Assembly: GCA_018398805.1 (NCBI GenBank)
Contig: JAGFBZ010000555.1
Location: 372,001-436,000 of the forward strand
Source of the DNA: Hirundichthys speculiger
Lineage: Eukaryota > Chordata > Actinopteri > Beloniformes > Exocoetidae
Direction of reading: 5' to 3'
Length of the DNA stretch: 64,000 bases
In this document: one piece after another, positions 20,346-32,189 of the stretch
Layout of the letters: every line of letters starts with the position of its first letter
How positions within the stretch are numbered: position 1 is the stretch's first letter
Position numbers and translations under genes: made by a program
The notes under the pieces: model-generated
Told to the model about the DNA's origin: nothing
Databases searched by the model: none
Seen by the model: the letters and a program-made list of their open reading frames with translations, nothing else

Positions 20346-20867
20346 TGCATTTATTTAATGACCTCAAGTTTCTTTCTTTTTTTTTTTTTTTGCTCTTACT
20401 TGTGTTTGTTTTGCTTTGCCCCTTTTTTTTTTTCCTCAATGTTCTAATTGCCACAAAAAGTACCATAAATAAAAAGTATAAAAAGACATTGTACAGTGAG
20501 AGAGATTGTTCTCAACTGGAAACATTTAAGACCGCTGTCAGTTTCCTCCAACTTTAACCCAACGGTGTTGGAGCCACAATCACATCAGAACCAATGAGAC
20601 CTTCCATCTGGCTGGAATGCTGCACCTTCATGGCCTCCTGATGAATAAAGACATGGTGGCGTCTCCCTCTTGGTTTGAGGGAGGTGTGTTTGCAGGTGAA
20701 AGAAAACTTTACAATCTGAGTTGAATGCAAATGAATATAATTTTAAACAAATTTTTACACAGACTATTTACAAACATCAGAAGACCTTCAGAGTCTCAGA
20801 GCAGTGGATTTCCTCCAGAGATTCTATGTTCTGTTGAAACTGAAACATTTCTAGAGCCCTGAAATGT

Positions 20868-22008
20868 TTATTGGACAGTTGAGGCCTTTTCTTCTGTGGT
20901 ATTATCCTGAGGTTTTTCTCCTTTGTGGATGTTCCTCATGTGACGTTTTAAACTTGAGGGGTGTCTGAAGCTCCTCCCACACTGGCCACAGGTGTAAGGC
21001 TTTTGTCCTGTGTGGATGTATTGATGGTGTTTAAAACTATAGAAGTTATTGAAGCTCTTCCAACACTGGTCACAGATGTAGAGATCTTCAGTGATGTGGA
21101 CCTTCATATGAGCCCTTAGGGCACCAGTTTGTCTGAAGCTCCTCCCACACTGGCCACAGGTGTGAGGCTTTTCACCTGTGTGGATAAGTTGGTGGCGCTT
21201 CAAATTTCCAAGGTTGTTGAAGGTCCTCCCACATTGGTCACAGGTGTGAGGCTTTTCACCTGTGTGGATAAGTTGGTGTTGCTTCAAACTTCCAAGGTGG
21301 TTGAAGGTCCTCCCACATTGGTCACAGGTGTGAGGCTTTTCACCTGTGTGGATAAGTTGGTGTTGCTTCAAACTTCCAAGGTGGTTGAAGCTCCTTCCAC
21401 ATCGGTCACAGGTGTGAGGCTTTTCACCTGTGTGGATAAGTTGGTGTTGCTTCAAACTTCCAAGTTGGTTGAAGCTCCTTCCACATCGGTCACAGGTGTG
21501 AGGCTTTTCACCTGTGTGGATAAGTTGGTGTTGCTTCAAACTTCCAAGTTGGTTGAAGCTCCTCCCACATTGGTCACAGGTGTGAGGCTTTTCACCTGTG
21601 TGGATAAGTTGGTGTTGCTTCAAACTTCCAAGGTGGTTGAAGGTCCTCCCACATTGGTCACAGGTGTGAGGCTTTTCACCTGTGTGGATAAGTTGGTGTT
21701 GCTTCAAATTTCCAAGGTCGGTTGAAGCTCCTCCCACACTGGTCACAGGTGTGAGGCTTTTCACCTGTGTGGATAAGTTGGTGTTGCTTCAAATTTCCAA
21801 GTTGTCTGAAGCTCCTCCCACATTGGTCACAGGTGTGAGCCTTTCCTCCAGGATGGCCACATTTGACCCCCGTGGTGTTTCTGAAGCTCGGTCCTGCCTC
21901 GTCTAACCCGTGATGGTCCCTCTCAGCGCTGGCGGGCTGATCCAGCTGTCCGTCCCTGGAACCATCTTCGAGGTCATGATGACCATCCTGGTTTTTGCAG
22001 GACTTCTT
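20868..22008 (-). pseudogene. C2H2 zinc-finger gene, finger exon with 1-bp frameshift
   Basis: The exon follows an acceptor (CTTGACAG) at 22009-22016 and encodes a short acidic lead ([17 protein letters not shown]) and eleven C2H2 fingers joined by HTGEKPHTC linkers. Fingers 1-8 are near-identical 84-bp repeats ([21 protein letters not shown] type); fingers 9-11 differ, and the frame ends EEKASTVQ at 20868. One extra C near 21719 (ggtcggttg for ggtggttg) shifts the frame inside finger 2 and brings a TGA 17 codons on, leaving nine intact fingers in a separate open frame from 21764 down. The product would be a nuclear DNA-binding protein. Because the repeats are so alike, an assembly error at that base is possible. 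The small exon at 22872-22889 supplies the start. Confidence 0.8.
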
Positions 22009-22016
22009 CTGTCAAG

Positions 22017-22865
22017 TGAGAACAGATGAGAGGAAGCTCCAATCAAAACTGTAACAACATATTAAATGCCAACATTCTCCATGTATTATACCACATTATA
22101 AATGATCTTGATCAGTGATTCCCAAAGTGTGCTCCTTCAGTTGGTTTTAAAACTGGTTAACTGGTCTCAGGTTAGTTAACTGCTAACTTTTTGAAAACAG
22201 CAGCAAACGTTTATGGCAGAAGTGGCTGAATTTGATTCTTCAGTCCTGAATAAATCAGGGAATAACAGATTTGATGTTCTCATTAACGGTTTTGAGACAT
22301 GAGCCTAAATGTAAATGTGTTATAGTTCCACCTAGTGGTGTGTCAGTGTCATTACAACAGTCAGAGATCTTCAGGGGGTCCTGGATCTGAATAAATACCT
22401 GGTTTGTTGTCTATTGATGTCTAGTTTTTGTTGCCTGGACACGGCTGAGCAAGAAAAATAGCAGGAAATTCAAAAAGAAACAAGAATCTGTTTTTTTCTG
22501 AAAGCTGATTCCCTTTTTTTCATAATAGAATAGAATCATTAAAAACAAGCATAAAAATAATCATTATTAAATTAAATTAAACATTGATTTAAAAGAAAAA
22601 CTAATTAAATTAAAAATGAAGAGTGAAGATAAAATTCTTTCAGTTGTCATATGCACATCTAAACAGAACTGTTTTCAGCCTGGATTTGAACATTGTCAGA
22701 CTTGAGGCCTGTCTCACATCTTCTGGAAGACCGTTCCAGATTTTAGGAGCATAAAACTCAGACTCTGAGTCGATGCTTCGTTTAGACTGGTCCAGCATGC
22801 TACAAAGTGGAGTACTTCAGTAACTTCCAGATTCAAAACAGACACAGTAGCGACAAGTTTAAAGG
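22017..22865 (-). other. Zinc-finger gene intron with interspersed repeat
   Basis: No coding block. Around 22560-22800 an 'acatcttctggaagaccgtt' segment resembles a common fish interspersed repeat that I cannot name. Confidence 0.4.
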
Positions 22866-22871
22866 ACTTAC

Positions 22872-22889
22872 TTCTTCCTCTGATTCCAT
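22872..22889 (-). CDS. Zinc-finger gene, first coding exon (MESEEE)
   Basis: ATG at 22887-22889 starts six codons MESEEE, followed by a GTAAGT donor at 22866-22871. Phase 0 joins it to the acceptor at 22009 as MESEEE|KKSCKNQ. Very short start exons of this kind are common in fish zinc-finger genes. The assignment rests on the splice match and the phase only. Confidence 0.55.
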
Positions 22890-23590
22890 ATTCCTGGTGT
22901 TTCTTTCCTTTCTCCTCTGTCCACCAATCAACTCTGAGATAATCAGATAAAGAAAATAAGTGCATGGAAACCCCAAAAACTGCTCTAACGGCAGCAACTA
23001 GAAGAAGTTTGATCACATGACTGCTTGAAGAAGCCACGGATCCTCCAGCTACACAGAGAACATTGAACATTTACATTTAACTGATGCATCTCCCTCCACT
23101 TTAATCTGCCCAGTTTTTAAAAGCAGCTTCAGCTACAAATAATGTCTCGGGGTGCGTCCTTACCGTTTCTCTTGTAAAGCAGGTTCACTTTTTCTCAGCG
23201 TCCTTTCTCAGCGTCCAGGTCACAGTTAGAAAGGCTGAACAGATACAGAGCTGGTTTCCATGGCAACCCCACAGGTTCAAAGGGTTACAGTTGAGAGAAT
23301 CCGTTTGAAAAACAACCGCGCAGCATCCCGAGACCAAGACGGGAAAACATCTGAATGTCACAGGTGTGAACTTGATATACAAGATGACCAACAATTTAAA
23401 TGTGAATTTTAGAAAGTAAAGTTATAAAGTAAAGTTAAAAGTGAAAACATGTAAACTCAGTCAAGCCAATTAATCTGATTAATTTAGCAACTACTTAATT
23501 CAGTAAAGGGCAATTTGTACAAGAAAAAAAACAAATAAATTGCAACTTCTCCATCATTTTTGTTCAAAACAACGGCAAATTAAGTTATAG
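22890..23590. other. Upstream flank of the zinc-finger gene, no further gene seen
   Basis: Presumed 5' UTR or promoter region of the minus-strand zinc-finger gene. A short duplication 'tttctcagcgtcc' occurs near 23195-23217. No TATA box or exon is convincing. Confidence 0.35.
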
Positions 23591-23596
23591 GAAATA

Positions 23597-23944
23597 CAGT
23601 GCCTTGCAAAATTATTCGGCCCCCTTCAACTTTTCAACCTTTTGCCACATTTCAGGCTTCAAACAAAGATGTTTTTGTCAAAAATCAACAACAAGTGGGA
23701 CATAATTGTGAAGTGGAACAAACTTTATTGGATATTCTAAACTTTTTTTAACAAATAAAAACCTGAAAAGTGGGGTGTGCAATATTATTCGGCCCCCTTG
23801 CCTTAATACTTTGTAGCGCCACCTTCTGCTGCAATTACAGCTGCCAGTCTCTTGGGGTTTGTCTCTATAGTTTAACACATGGAGAGACTGAAATTCTTGC
23901 CCATTCTTCCTGTAAAACAGATTACTATTGCAACAACACGTCAT

Positions 23945-23981
<37 letters not shown>

Positions 23982-24150
23982 GTGACGTTGGATGGAGAGC
24001 GTTTGTGAACAGCAGTCTTCAGCTCTTTCCACAGATTCTGGATTGGATTCAGGTCTGGACTTTGACTTGGCCGTTCTAACACCTGGATACGTCTTCATGT
24101 TTTGGATCATTGTCCTGTTGGAAGATAAATCTCCGTCCCAGTCTCAGATC
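23597..24150 (-). mobile_element. Tc1-like transposon remnant, second copy
   Basis: Starts after TA with 'cagtgccttgcaaaattatt', the same terminal sequence as the copy at 12983. It retains the transposase 3' end (PHYVPLVVDF-like region and [12 protein letters not shown] at about 24025-24055 on the minus strand). It shares the glutamine in place of the third catalytic glutamate. The right end is missing and several internal segments are deleted. Confidence 0.82.
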
Positions 24151-24164
24151 TTAAATTTAATATT

Positions 24165-25840
24165 AAATTAAATAAAGTCGGTCTTAAATTTTTTGACCAA
24201 CCATGACTCATTCTGGCTGGGGCAACCTATATATGACCTCATATATATAACCTCATATATATAACCCATACGTATGTATTTGTTGCAGAAGTTGTTGTAT
24301 CCAATATTGCGCAAGGCGCCTGAGTAGAGGCCTGTTTTCTTTGTCTTTCGCTGGGCCCACCTGGGCCCGGGGCCAGGGGAGTACTGTCCCCCCAGCCCCC
24401 CCACCCCCCCCCCCCCCCCGACGCCTGCAACAGTGGTTAAATTAACCCAATGAAAGTACCCAACCACTTACCCTAACCCAGTGGTTAGGTTGAGAAAATA
24501 ACAGTATTTTTACAATAAGGTCACAATGCAGCTAAAAACAATTAATTTAAATGGAGACCGTCCACGTTTATGTTCATACATCAACCTCATGATAATACAA
24601 AGACATTATATTATTGTAATATACATTTACGTGCATTTGCAAGTAAATGTTGTCCAATGTTTTTGAAGTTTCAGGCTCTGTGTGACAAATGTGTATTTCA
24701 TGCCATCTCTCCATCTGCTGGGTCGTCTGCCAAGCCATTACTTCCCCCATCTCTTATCGCTCTTCTTCTGGTTCCAAATGGATTAATTCATCTAGACGAT
24801 TAAGTCGACAACTGCATCACTAGTGTGCTATCAGAAATGTAACTCTTGGCTCAACCAGGTGTAAAACATGGCTACAGTAACTTGTTTGGAAAAACAGGAA
24901 AAGGAGAAAAGTCTGGATGGGTGTTTGGGAATGGGATATTGGTTTATTGTAGAAATCTACGAGAAAGGTGCAGCTGCAAAGAAGAATTTACGTTAATAAT
25001 TGCATGTTCCAGGCTTATTTATTATTCAGCACAAAATAATTTACAAAATTGAAATCGAGCAAAGATGATAAGTTTTTTGAAATGCAGAGGAACTTGGCAA
25101 ATAATTTTTTCATAAGAAATGTAATATTCCCTTCCTCCACTGTCAACCTTCGGTAAATGCTCTAGTGATTGCACAGAAAATGGTCTGTTTGAGGTTCCTG
25201 CATTAGGATTTTCCTTTTCTGAAGGTGGAATACTAAACACTGAATATGTGCTTGAATGTGAAGAAACACCAAAATGATTAGTTCTGCTGGAAAGGAAATA
25301 TAATGGGCTCAGGTTGGATTGTGAAACGCGGCAGATGAGGTGAAGGGGCCATCTTCTCCAGAATAACTGTGGAAACAGTTCAGTCCGATGCTGCAGTCCA
25401 CAACTTATTTGTTTTCTAGTGGTCTCTGCAGCTGCTGACTCACTGGCTCTGCTGCCTGCCTTCTTTCACCTACAAGGTTCCTGGATGCAGAGTCACTGGA
25501 CCATTCATCTTCTTCCACCAATCACTGAAGTTGATCATCTATTTAAGGCCATTATTCCCACTGTCAAGTTGCAGCTGTGATCTACCTTGTTCAGGTTGCC
25601 ACTTTGACTTAAATCTGAATAGATTTGGTAACAAAGGGCTGCTGTGGTGAAGTCCGACACCAGGAATGGTTACGGAAATATGAACCAAGCTCCCAATCTG
25701 TTTGTACAGGGATCAAACAACCCAAGGCTCTGATGCCCCATACTCCCAACGCACCCCCTGATGGATACTACAAGCAGCACAGCTATAAAGCTCAAGTCCC
25801 ACCAGATGTGGAATGGCAGCGCCACTCCAGCTACTGTGAA
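24165..25840. other. No gene seen; C16 run at 24404-24419
   Basis: AT-rich sequence with a (TATA) patch near 24230-24265 and a GC-rich patch at 24340-24425. No recognised exon or repeat boundary. Confidence 0.4.
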
Positions 25841-25854
25841 TCACGCCATTCACG

Positions 25855-25945
25855 CCCTGCAGCGGCCCTGCAGCGGCCCTGCTGCAGCCCTGCAACGGCC
25901 TTGCAGCGGCCCTGCAGCGGCCCTGCAGCGGCCCTGCAGCGGCCA
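25855..25945 (+). repeat. 12-bp minisatellite (CCCTGCAGCGGC)
   Basis: About seven tandem copies of a PstI-containing 12-mer, with a few substituted units in the middle. The array is GC-rich in an otherwise AT-rich region. Confidence 0.9.
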
Positions 25946-26078
25946 TCTACCTAAGATATGAAACAAGTCCATTATGGTGCTTGGCAGCTGGTAGACCACA
26001 TCAGTTTACACACAGCACATTACGTTTGCAGAAAGTCAGAGGAATGGCAGAGATAATCCTGTGAAATTTCAAAATAAT

Positions 26079-26794
26079 GTTGCCTGGACAACACCTGGCA
26101 TGGACGCTTCTCGATGCTGCTCCGGGACTTATCCCTGCGACGCTGGACGCTGGACGCTCCAGTTTGTGCCCGGTTTGTGGTGATTTGCTGTCGGATGTCT
26201 ACATACTGTCTGCAGGGGGCGGATCGGTCCTCTTGTGGCTGGTGGAGACCTGCCGCCGCAGACATGGACGGTGTCGCTGGAGGCCGGTTCGGGAAAGCTA
26301 AGCTAAGTAGTCCTGAACTGCTACCCGGAACCACCGCCACTGGATCCGGGCTGCAGCGTCACGGAGCCGGGACGGGAGCCCCGGACGTAGCGGCGGTGGC
26401 ATGCTGCCCCCGTCCAGCAGTCTACATGCCAGATGGGTCAGCTGACCTGGCAGGGGCCATCTGGTGACCTGGCAGGGGCCGTCTGGTGACCTGGTGGGGC
26501 CCAGCACTGCCGGGGGAGACGACAACGGCCTGGTCCGGTCCGCATGATGAACTCTGGGACGGTCAGGGACGGTCTGGTTCATCGGTTCTTCGGTTCATCT
26601 GTGTTTCCTCCTCTGACCTGGAGATATCTCACTTGTCATCGTTATGGAGATATACTGGTTCTAACGGCTGTTAACTGTTTTAACGGCTGTTATCTGGAGT
26701 TAGCACTCGGACCACGGGACCTGGCATGAAAAGGAGCGCTGGACGCTAGCAGCTCCCCTAGTACACCAGATTTTTCCTGGTGTACTGAAACTTG
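26079..26794 (+). repeat. Unclassified ~720 bp interspersed repeat, copy A
   Basis: The sequence matches 42479-43209 in reverse complement from 'gttgcctggacaacacctgg' to the end 'actgaaacttg'. Shared blocks include 'acctgccgccgcagacatgg', 'ggagatatctcacttgtcat', TTAACTG/GTTAACAG repeats and 'gttagcactcggaccac'. It ends in a short hairpin (26761-26785, arms GTACACCAG/CTGGTGTAC). No transposase or RT frame. Family unknown to me. Confidence 0.75.
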
Positions 26795-26799
26795 AATTT

Positions 26800-28425
26800 A
26801 CTTGTTGTCTCGTCATCATCTCTACCATTGCAGTGTATGTAAACAGCAAACAGAAAGCACAGCGACTCTCTCAGCTTCCTCTTTGTTTATCTCGTCATTC
26901 TACTTTATGATTTTTTATCTTCAAATTTGCAGTCTTCTTGTTTTAGTTACCGAAAATCAAAAAACAGTGAAAGTTGTGCACTACTGCCACCAGGTGGTTT
27001 GGGGTGGTCAGTATTTTCTACCAGCTCCATCACTGTGAATGTAGACACGACATTTGAAGGGACGAAGGAGGAGGTTGGTCCCGTTACAATTCAATCCCTC
27101 TTGGTTTTACCTTTAATAGAAATGGGCCTGCAGAACCAGAAGGCAATCCCACATGGACCCCCATTTTTCAGTCCATTTGTGTCTCAGACATCCCCCAAAT
27201 ACAAATGTTGGCTGGAAGCAGTTTCTTTGGCTAGTTTCTGGTGATAGTACAGACAGGGAGAGCTGGAAACACTTCAAAAAAGTAAGCAAATAATATTTAA
27301 GATGAATTTGAAACTCATATTTCAATGTGAAAATAAAAACTCTTTAATGAGAGCTGATAGTTGGGGGATCTTATTCACTGCATACTGCCTTTCAGTGGAG
27401 GACTCTTGTCAAGAATTGTGGTTTATATAATCAGAGCCAAAATAAGGATATCACAGGTGTCATCTTTGCTCTGAACAAACCTTTTAGCAAAGATGGTTTC
27501 CAAATATGTTGGAACACTGTGTGAAAATAAAATAAATGGCAACAACCCACAAATCACTGAAACCACTGTGTCAAAGAAACAAAGGTCACGCCATTTTGGT
27601 TTCATATTTTAATTTTTCAGATGAAAACTCAAATATTCTGCAGTGAGATGTCCAAAATCATGTTTTGATTGTAAAATATGATGTAAAAGGAACTGTGGGC
27701 AAAATAATTAGTTTATATATGCATAACAAGGACAGTCCAGCAAACCTTGTAAGAGCAAATGGTTCTAGTGGTGACATAAATTATTGCAGTCTTCATGCAT
27801 TCAGATGAGGGAGAGGAAGTTATGCTGGCCTACAGGGCATCTAGTTCCCTGTCAATCATGTTGAGAGTACCGCCTCAGATAGATCATTTGGGTTGAGCTC
27901 ACAAACTGGCCGGGGGGCAAACCAGTGAGTAGTCAACGCTCATCCGTCAGCATTCAGTCGTGTCAAAAACTCAAAAAACTCATGGAAGTGTCACAGAGCC
28001 AAGTCCTTTCACAGATGCATCTGTGGGGGAGCCCCATTTGAGCTACAGCCAAAAAGAGAGCAAAAAGAAAAAAACAACAAAGAAATATCTGAAGTCAAGA
28101 AATGGATCAATAAAACAGAAGGCAAAACGTTCCCCTGATGGTGACAACTCTCAGCAAATAAAAGAATAAAATATGGTGGAGAACAGGCAATGTTTCATCT
28201 AGACTGGTAAAAGGCTAAACCAGCGTATAATAATATGTGCTAATTACAGTAAAGTTATAATGCTAGTTGTTATACAAAAGCATCACTGTCAGGTATTTCT
28301 ACAGTTATTGACTTGTTTGCATGGTGGAGTGATGGCGAAGGGTTTACAGTCCTCACGTGGACATTTTCATGCTACGCTGCACCCATCTGCTCTGGAGTAG
28401 TGTTGCTACATAGTGTGGCTTTAAA

Positions 28426-28458
<33 letters not shown>

Positions 28459-29400
28459 ACCTCCATCCTGTTTTTACATTTTTAGTTGTGAGGTTTACAA
28501 ACATCACATAAATGAAACATCCCAACATGGGCGAGGCTAGCCCTTTTTTGAAATTCAGCACCCCAAAAACCTGGAGTAAGAAATGTTATTGTAAAATTTT
28601 AGTTCACATTTGACAGGCTTAGATAATTGCCAAAACTTAATCCATAATTTGTGGTTTAAGTTTATATTTTAAGAATGAAAAGGAAAATGACCCCGCCTAA
28701 TGGTATCGTCCTCTTCTCACTAACGTTACTTGTGGGTTGTGGTGGGGCTCATTGGGTCCTCAGCACCCCTAAAGCTCTGACCCTAGAATCGCTCCTGTAC
28801 ACAGGGAAATATTGTCATTTTTATTTATTGTTTTTAAAATTTAAATGTGATGAAGTTGCCTTTTTGCAAGAAGACGGGCATGAGGTGCTGTGCTCGTGAC
28901 GAGCTCCAGATTTTGACCAGTGCTTGTTCTGTGTTACACAGATTAAACGGCCTTCGTGATTCATTCGGATTCCTGACTCATTCTTTAACACAACACAACG
29001 CAGAGGGAGGGAGAGAATTGGCTCAAGAAAGGAAAGATGACCAGAGCTGGGGTGATAATTATCTGAACCAGGCTGGACTGCTAGCGGCTAAGTTCAGCAA
29101 GAGTTACACCTGCAGTTCTATAGAAAGTTCAACTGACTTTTCTATTTAAGTTTTCAGTGTGTTAATATTAATTTGAGCAGGTCAGTATGGTCATCTGTGT
29201 GACTTGGGTTTGAGATTTTCTTATGCTAAATGTAGTGCTTTTGAGGGGTTCTTTTGGTTAATATCCCTTTGAGGTACATTTTGAACAAATAAAAAAATGA
29301 GATTAATTTGCGATTAATCGCAAGTAAATATTTTACTTGGATGATTTGAATTAACCACTGGGGATGAATAAAGTATTTTTCTTCCTTTCCTTCTTTCTTA
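26800..29400. other. No gene confirmed; C32 run at 28427-28458
   Basis: Contains a lysine-rich 69-codon frame (27960-28169) and other short frames without family signatures. Missing 5' exons of the pseudogene at 29402 might lie here, but none could be matched. Confidence 0.4.
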
Positions 29401-29401
29401 G

Positions 29402-30238
29402 GTGATGTTCTCATGGCAACAAATTGGATGCTGAGCATTGAGGGGCATGTGGTTGTGGGTCCACACCTGAATGTTGTGGCTGGATTGGCAGCACTTTTCG
29501 CATGCTACTACATTTTCAACCTGGTGTACCAAACAGAGCACGCTGGAATTCATCCAAAGGTATGTGCTTGAAGTGGAATATATTATTTTGTTACATATTC
29601 CATTATGAATAACATGGTCGGTGTTATTTTTTTTCACCTCCCTGCATTTCCATTGTATTGCATTGCAAAGCCACTTTCTGCTTCAGTTTCATCAGCCCCT
29701 ACTAACATTTCTATGTTTCCATATTCTGTCTTATAAACTGTTTAGTGTGTATACAACATTTATTGCACTTCTGCCCGTCCTGGGTGAGGGATCCCTCCTT
29801 TTTTTCCTGGTAAAAAAGGTTTCTGGGAGATTTTCCTCAGTCAGTGTGAGGGTCTAAGGGCAGAGGATGTTGTTATGATGCTATGTAAAGCTCTTTGAGA
29901 AAACTGTTTGTAAAAATGGGCTATACTAATTAATTGCCTTGCACATCTGCAGTCAAAGCAAATATTGGTTTTGCAGTTTTGCATATTTGGAAAACGGATG
30001 CTTATCTCCACAATTTGATGGGTTTTACTGTCTCTTGTAAACAATGCATTTCATTAAGTGTCCTTTCCTCTGATTTTGTGACTTCAGATGCTTCATTGGG
30101 ATCAACCCAACCTCTGGCACCAAGACAATCAAGTGGATCGATCCAAGAAGCGGGAAGGTAAACGAGAAGAGGAACAACGGGGTCAGCCCTCATGTTTCTG
30201 CACTTCTCAAAAGATTAATGGACTTTGAATGGCTTTGA
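29402..30238 (+). pseudogene. 3' end of a teleost multicopy-family gene, frameshifted
   Basis: Exon 29402-29559 (acceptor TTTCTTAG, donor GTATGT) and exon 30088-30238 (acceptor GACTTCAG, TGA at 30236-30238) encode the end of an uncharacterised fish family. It reads LSIEGHVVVGPHLNVVAGLAAL, CYYIFNLVYQ, then in a shifted frame STLEFIQR|CFIGINPTSGTK, and finally NNGVSPHVSALLKRLMDFEWL. The two halves of the first exon lie in different frames, so a one-base indel near 29528-29545 breaks the gene. The shifted frame is the one whose phase fits the intron. A hydrophobic segment (VVAGLAALFACYYIF) could be membrane-associated. AATAAA at 30429-30434 is a plausible poly(A) signal. Function unknown. Confidence 0.65.
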
Positions 30239-30559
30239 GCCTGTCGTAAAAGAGAGGGCAATGGTACACTGTATTTCATTACATTTCAAAAGTAGTTTGA
30301 ATATATGGTTAGTTTTTACATGTAAAACGTTTGACTGTGTTGCTATTTGAGGTTGTTTAAAATATAGATGTTGTTGAGGTCACCTCATCTTAAATACATT
30401 TCATACACATCTGCTGTATCAATGCCTTAATAAAAGGTTTTGTTTTTGCAGCACTGACTCTTGTTTTATTTAACAGCAGAAGATAATCTAATATAGTGTT
30501 GATACATTTTGGATTATCAGCGATCACAGAGCTTAATTTGCTAAACAAAGATCAACTGT

Positions 30560-30860
30560 AAAAAACATTCTACAATAAAATATTGTATTATGAAAACACA
30601 GCTAATTACTGGAACATTTAATTGCCAGGTAACACATGGAATTTGAATGGATTACAAGATAATGTTGTAAACTAAAAATACAATTAATGGTTGTTTCTAA
30701 TATAAAATAACAACACATTACTGTAATTTATATACGGCAAAAACCTGTAAACAGTATCCAATAACATACTGTAATTATTTTTTACAGGAATTGACAACAA
30801 TTTTACAGCACTTTATTGGCAACTTTTTTGCCTGTTATTTACTGTAAATTTGTCACAGTG
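30560..30860. repeat. AT-rich MITE-like sequence with repeated TTACAG/CTGTAA
   Basis: Several copies of ACTGTAA, TTTACAG and TTACTGTAA in both orientations occur at 30590-30850, as in fish hAT-type MITEs with subterminal repeats. Ends not defined. Confidence 0.4.
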
Positions 30861-30898
30861 CATGCATGTCAGGTTAACTGGTGGTTCTAAATTGCCCG

Positions 30899-32033
30899 AG
30901 ATAAACTCCAGGCTTCATCACCTGTAGATAAACTCCAGGCTTCATCACCTGTAGATAAACTCCAGCCTTCATCACCTGGAGATAAACTCCAGGCTTCATC
31001 ACCTGTAGATAAACTCCAGGCTTCATCACCTGTAGATAAACTCCAGGCTTCATCACCTGTAGATAAACTCCAGGCTTCATCACCTGTAGATAAACTCCAG
31101 CCTTCATCACCTGGAGATAAACTCCAGGCTTCATCACCTGTAGATAAACTCCAGCTTTCATCTCCTGTAGATAAACTCCAGGCTTCATCACCTGGAGATA
31201 AACTCCAGGCTTCATCACCTGGAGATAAACTCCAGCTTTCATCTCCTGTAGATAAACTCCAGGCTTCATCACCTGGAGATAAACTCCAGCCTTCATCACC
31301 TGTAGATAAACTCCAGCTTTCATCTCCTGTAGATAAACTCCAGCCTTCATCACCTGTAGATAAACTCCAGCCTTCATCACCTGTAGATCAACTCCAGCCT
31401 TCATCACCTGTAGATAAAGTCCAGCTTTCATCACCTGTAGATAAACTCCAGGCTTCATCACCTGGAGATAAACTCCAGCCTTCATCACCTGTAGATAAAC
31501 TCCAGCTTTCATCTCCTGTAGATAAACTCCAGCCTTCATCACCTGTAGATAAACTCCAGCCTTCATCACCTGTAGATAAACTCCAGCCTTCATCACCTGT
31601 AGATAAAGTCCAGCTTTCATCACCTGTAGATAAACTCCAGCTTTCATCACCTGTAGATAAACTCCAGCTTCATCACCTGTAGATAAACTCCAGCTTTCAT
31701 CACCTGTAGATAAACTCCAGCTTTCATCACCTGTAGATCAACTCCAGCTTTCATCACCTGTAGATAAACTCCAGCTTTCATCACCTGTAGATAAACTCCA
31801 GCTTTCATCACCTGTAGATAAACTCCAGCTTTCATCACCTGTAGATCAACTCCAGCTTTCATCACCTGTAGATAAACTCCAGCCTTCATCACCTGTAGAT
31901 AAACTTCAGCTTTCATCACCTGGAGATAAACTCCAGCCTTCATCACCTGTAGATAAACTCCAGCTTTCATCACCTGTAGATAAACTCCAGCCTTCATCAC
32001 CTGGAGATAAACTCCAGCCTTCATCACCTGTAG
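30899..32033. repeat. 27-bp minisatellite, about 42 copies
   Basis: Tandem array of a 27-bp unit (GATAAACTCCAGSCTTCATC plus ACCTGTA). A few positions vary systematically: T/G in CCTG[T/G]AG, G/C and C/T after CCAG, and A/T in TC[A/T]CC. Because 27 is divisible by 3 and the minus frame has no stop, it reads as a long MKAGVYLQV repeat. One unit near 31668 lacks a base and shifts that frame. The array starts inside a truncated L2-type tail (30862-30898). Confidence 0.95.
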
Positions 32034-32189
32034 TCAACCACCTTAGTGCTTCCTCACCTGCCATCCATCTCTGCGTCTTGAATAATTATCAGATTCTGCT
32101 CACATCCTTCATAGCATCCTCCTTTTGCTTGCAGCGTCTGCACACATTTGGGTTGAGTTCATAGGTGTCATTAAAACATGTCATTTCTG

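Noticed and set aside
21129..21725. 198-codon plus-strand frame over the zinc-finger array
   Set aside because: Antisense shadow of the 84-bp finger repeats; 84 is divisible by three, so all frames repeat.
27960..28169. Lysine-rich 69-codon frame as an exon of the 29402 pseudogene
   Set aside because: No family match and no splice-consistent link to 29402 could be shown.
30874..32027. Long open frames of repeated MKAGVYLQV on the minus strand
   Set aside because: They are a by-product of a 27-bp minisatellite whose length is a multiple of three. There is no non-repetitive coding part, and one unit breaks the frame.
30899..32033. Regular array resembling a CRISPR
   Set aside because: Units are head-to-tail with no unique spacers, and the genome is clearly vertebrate.
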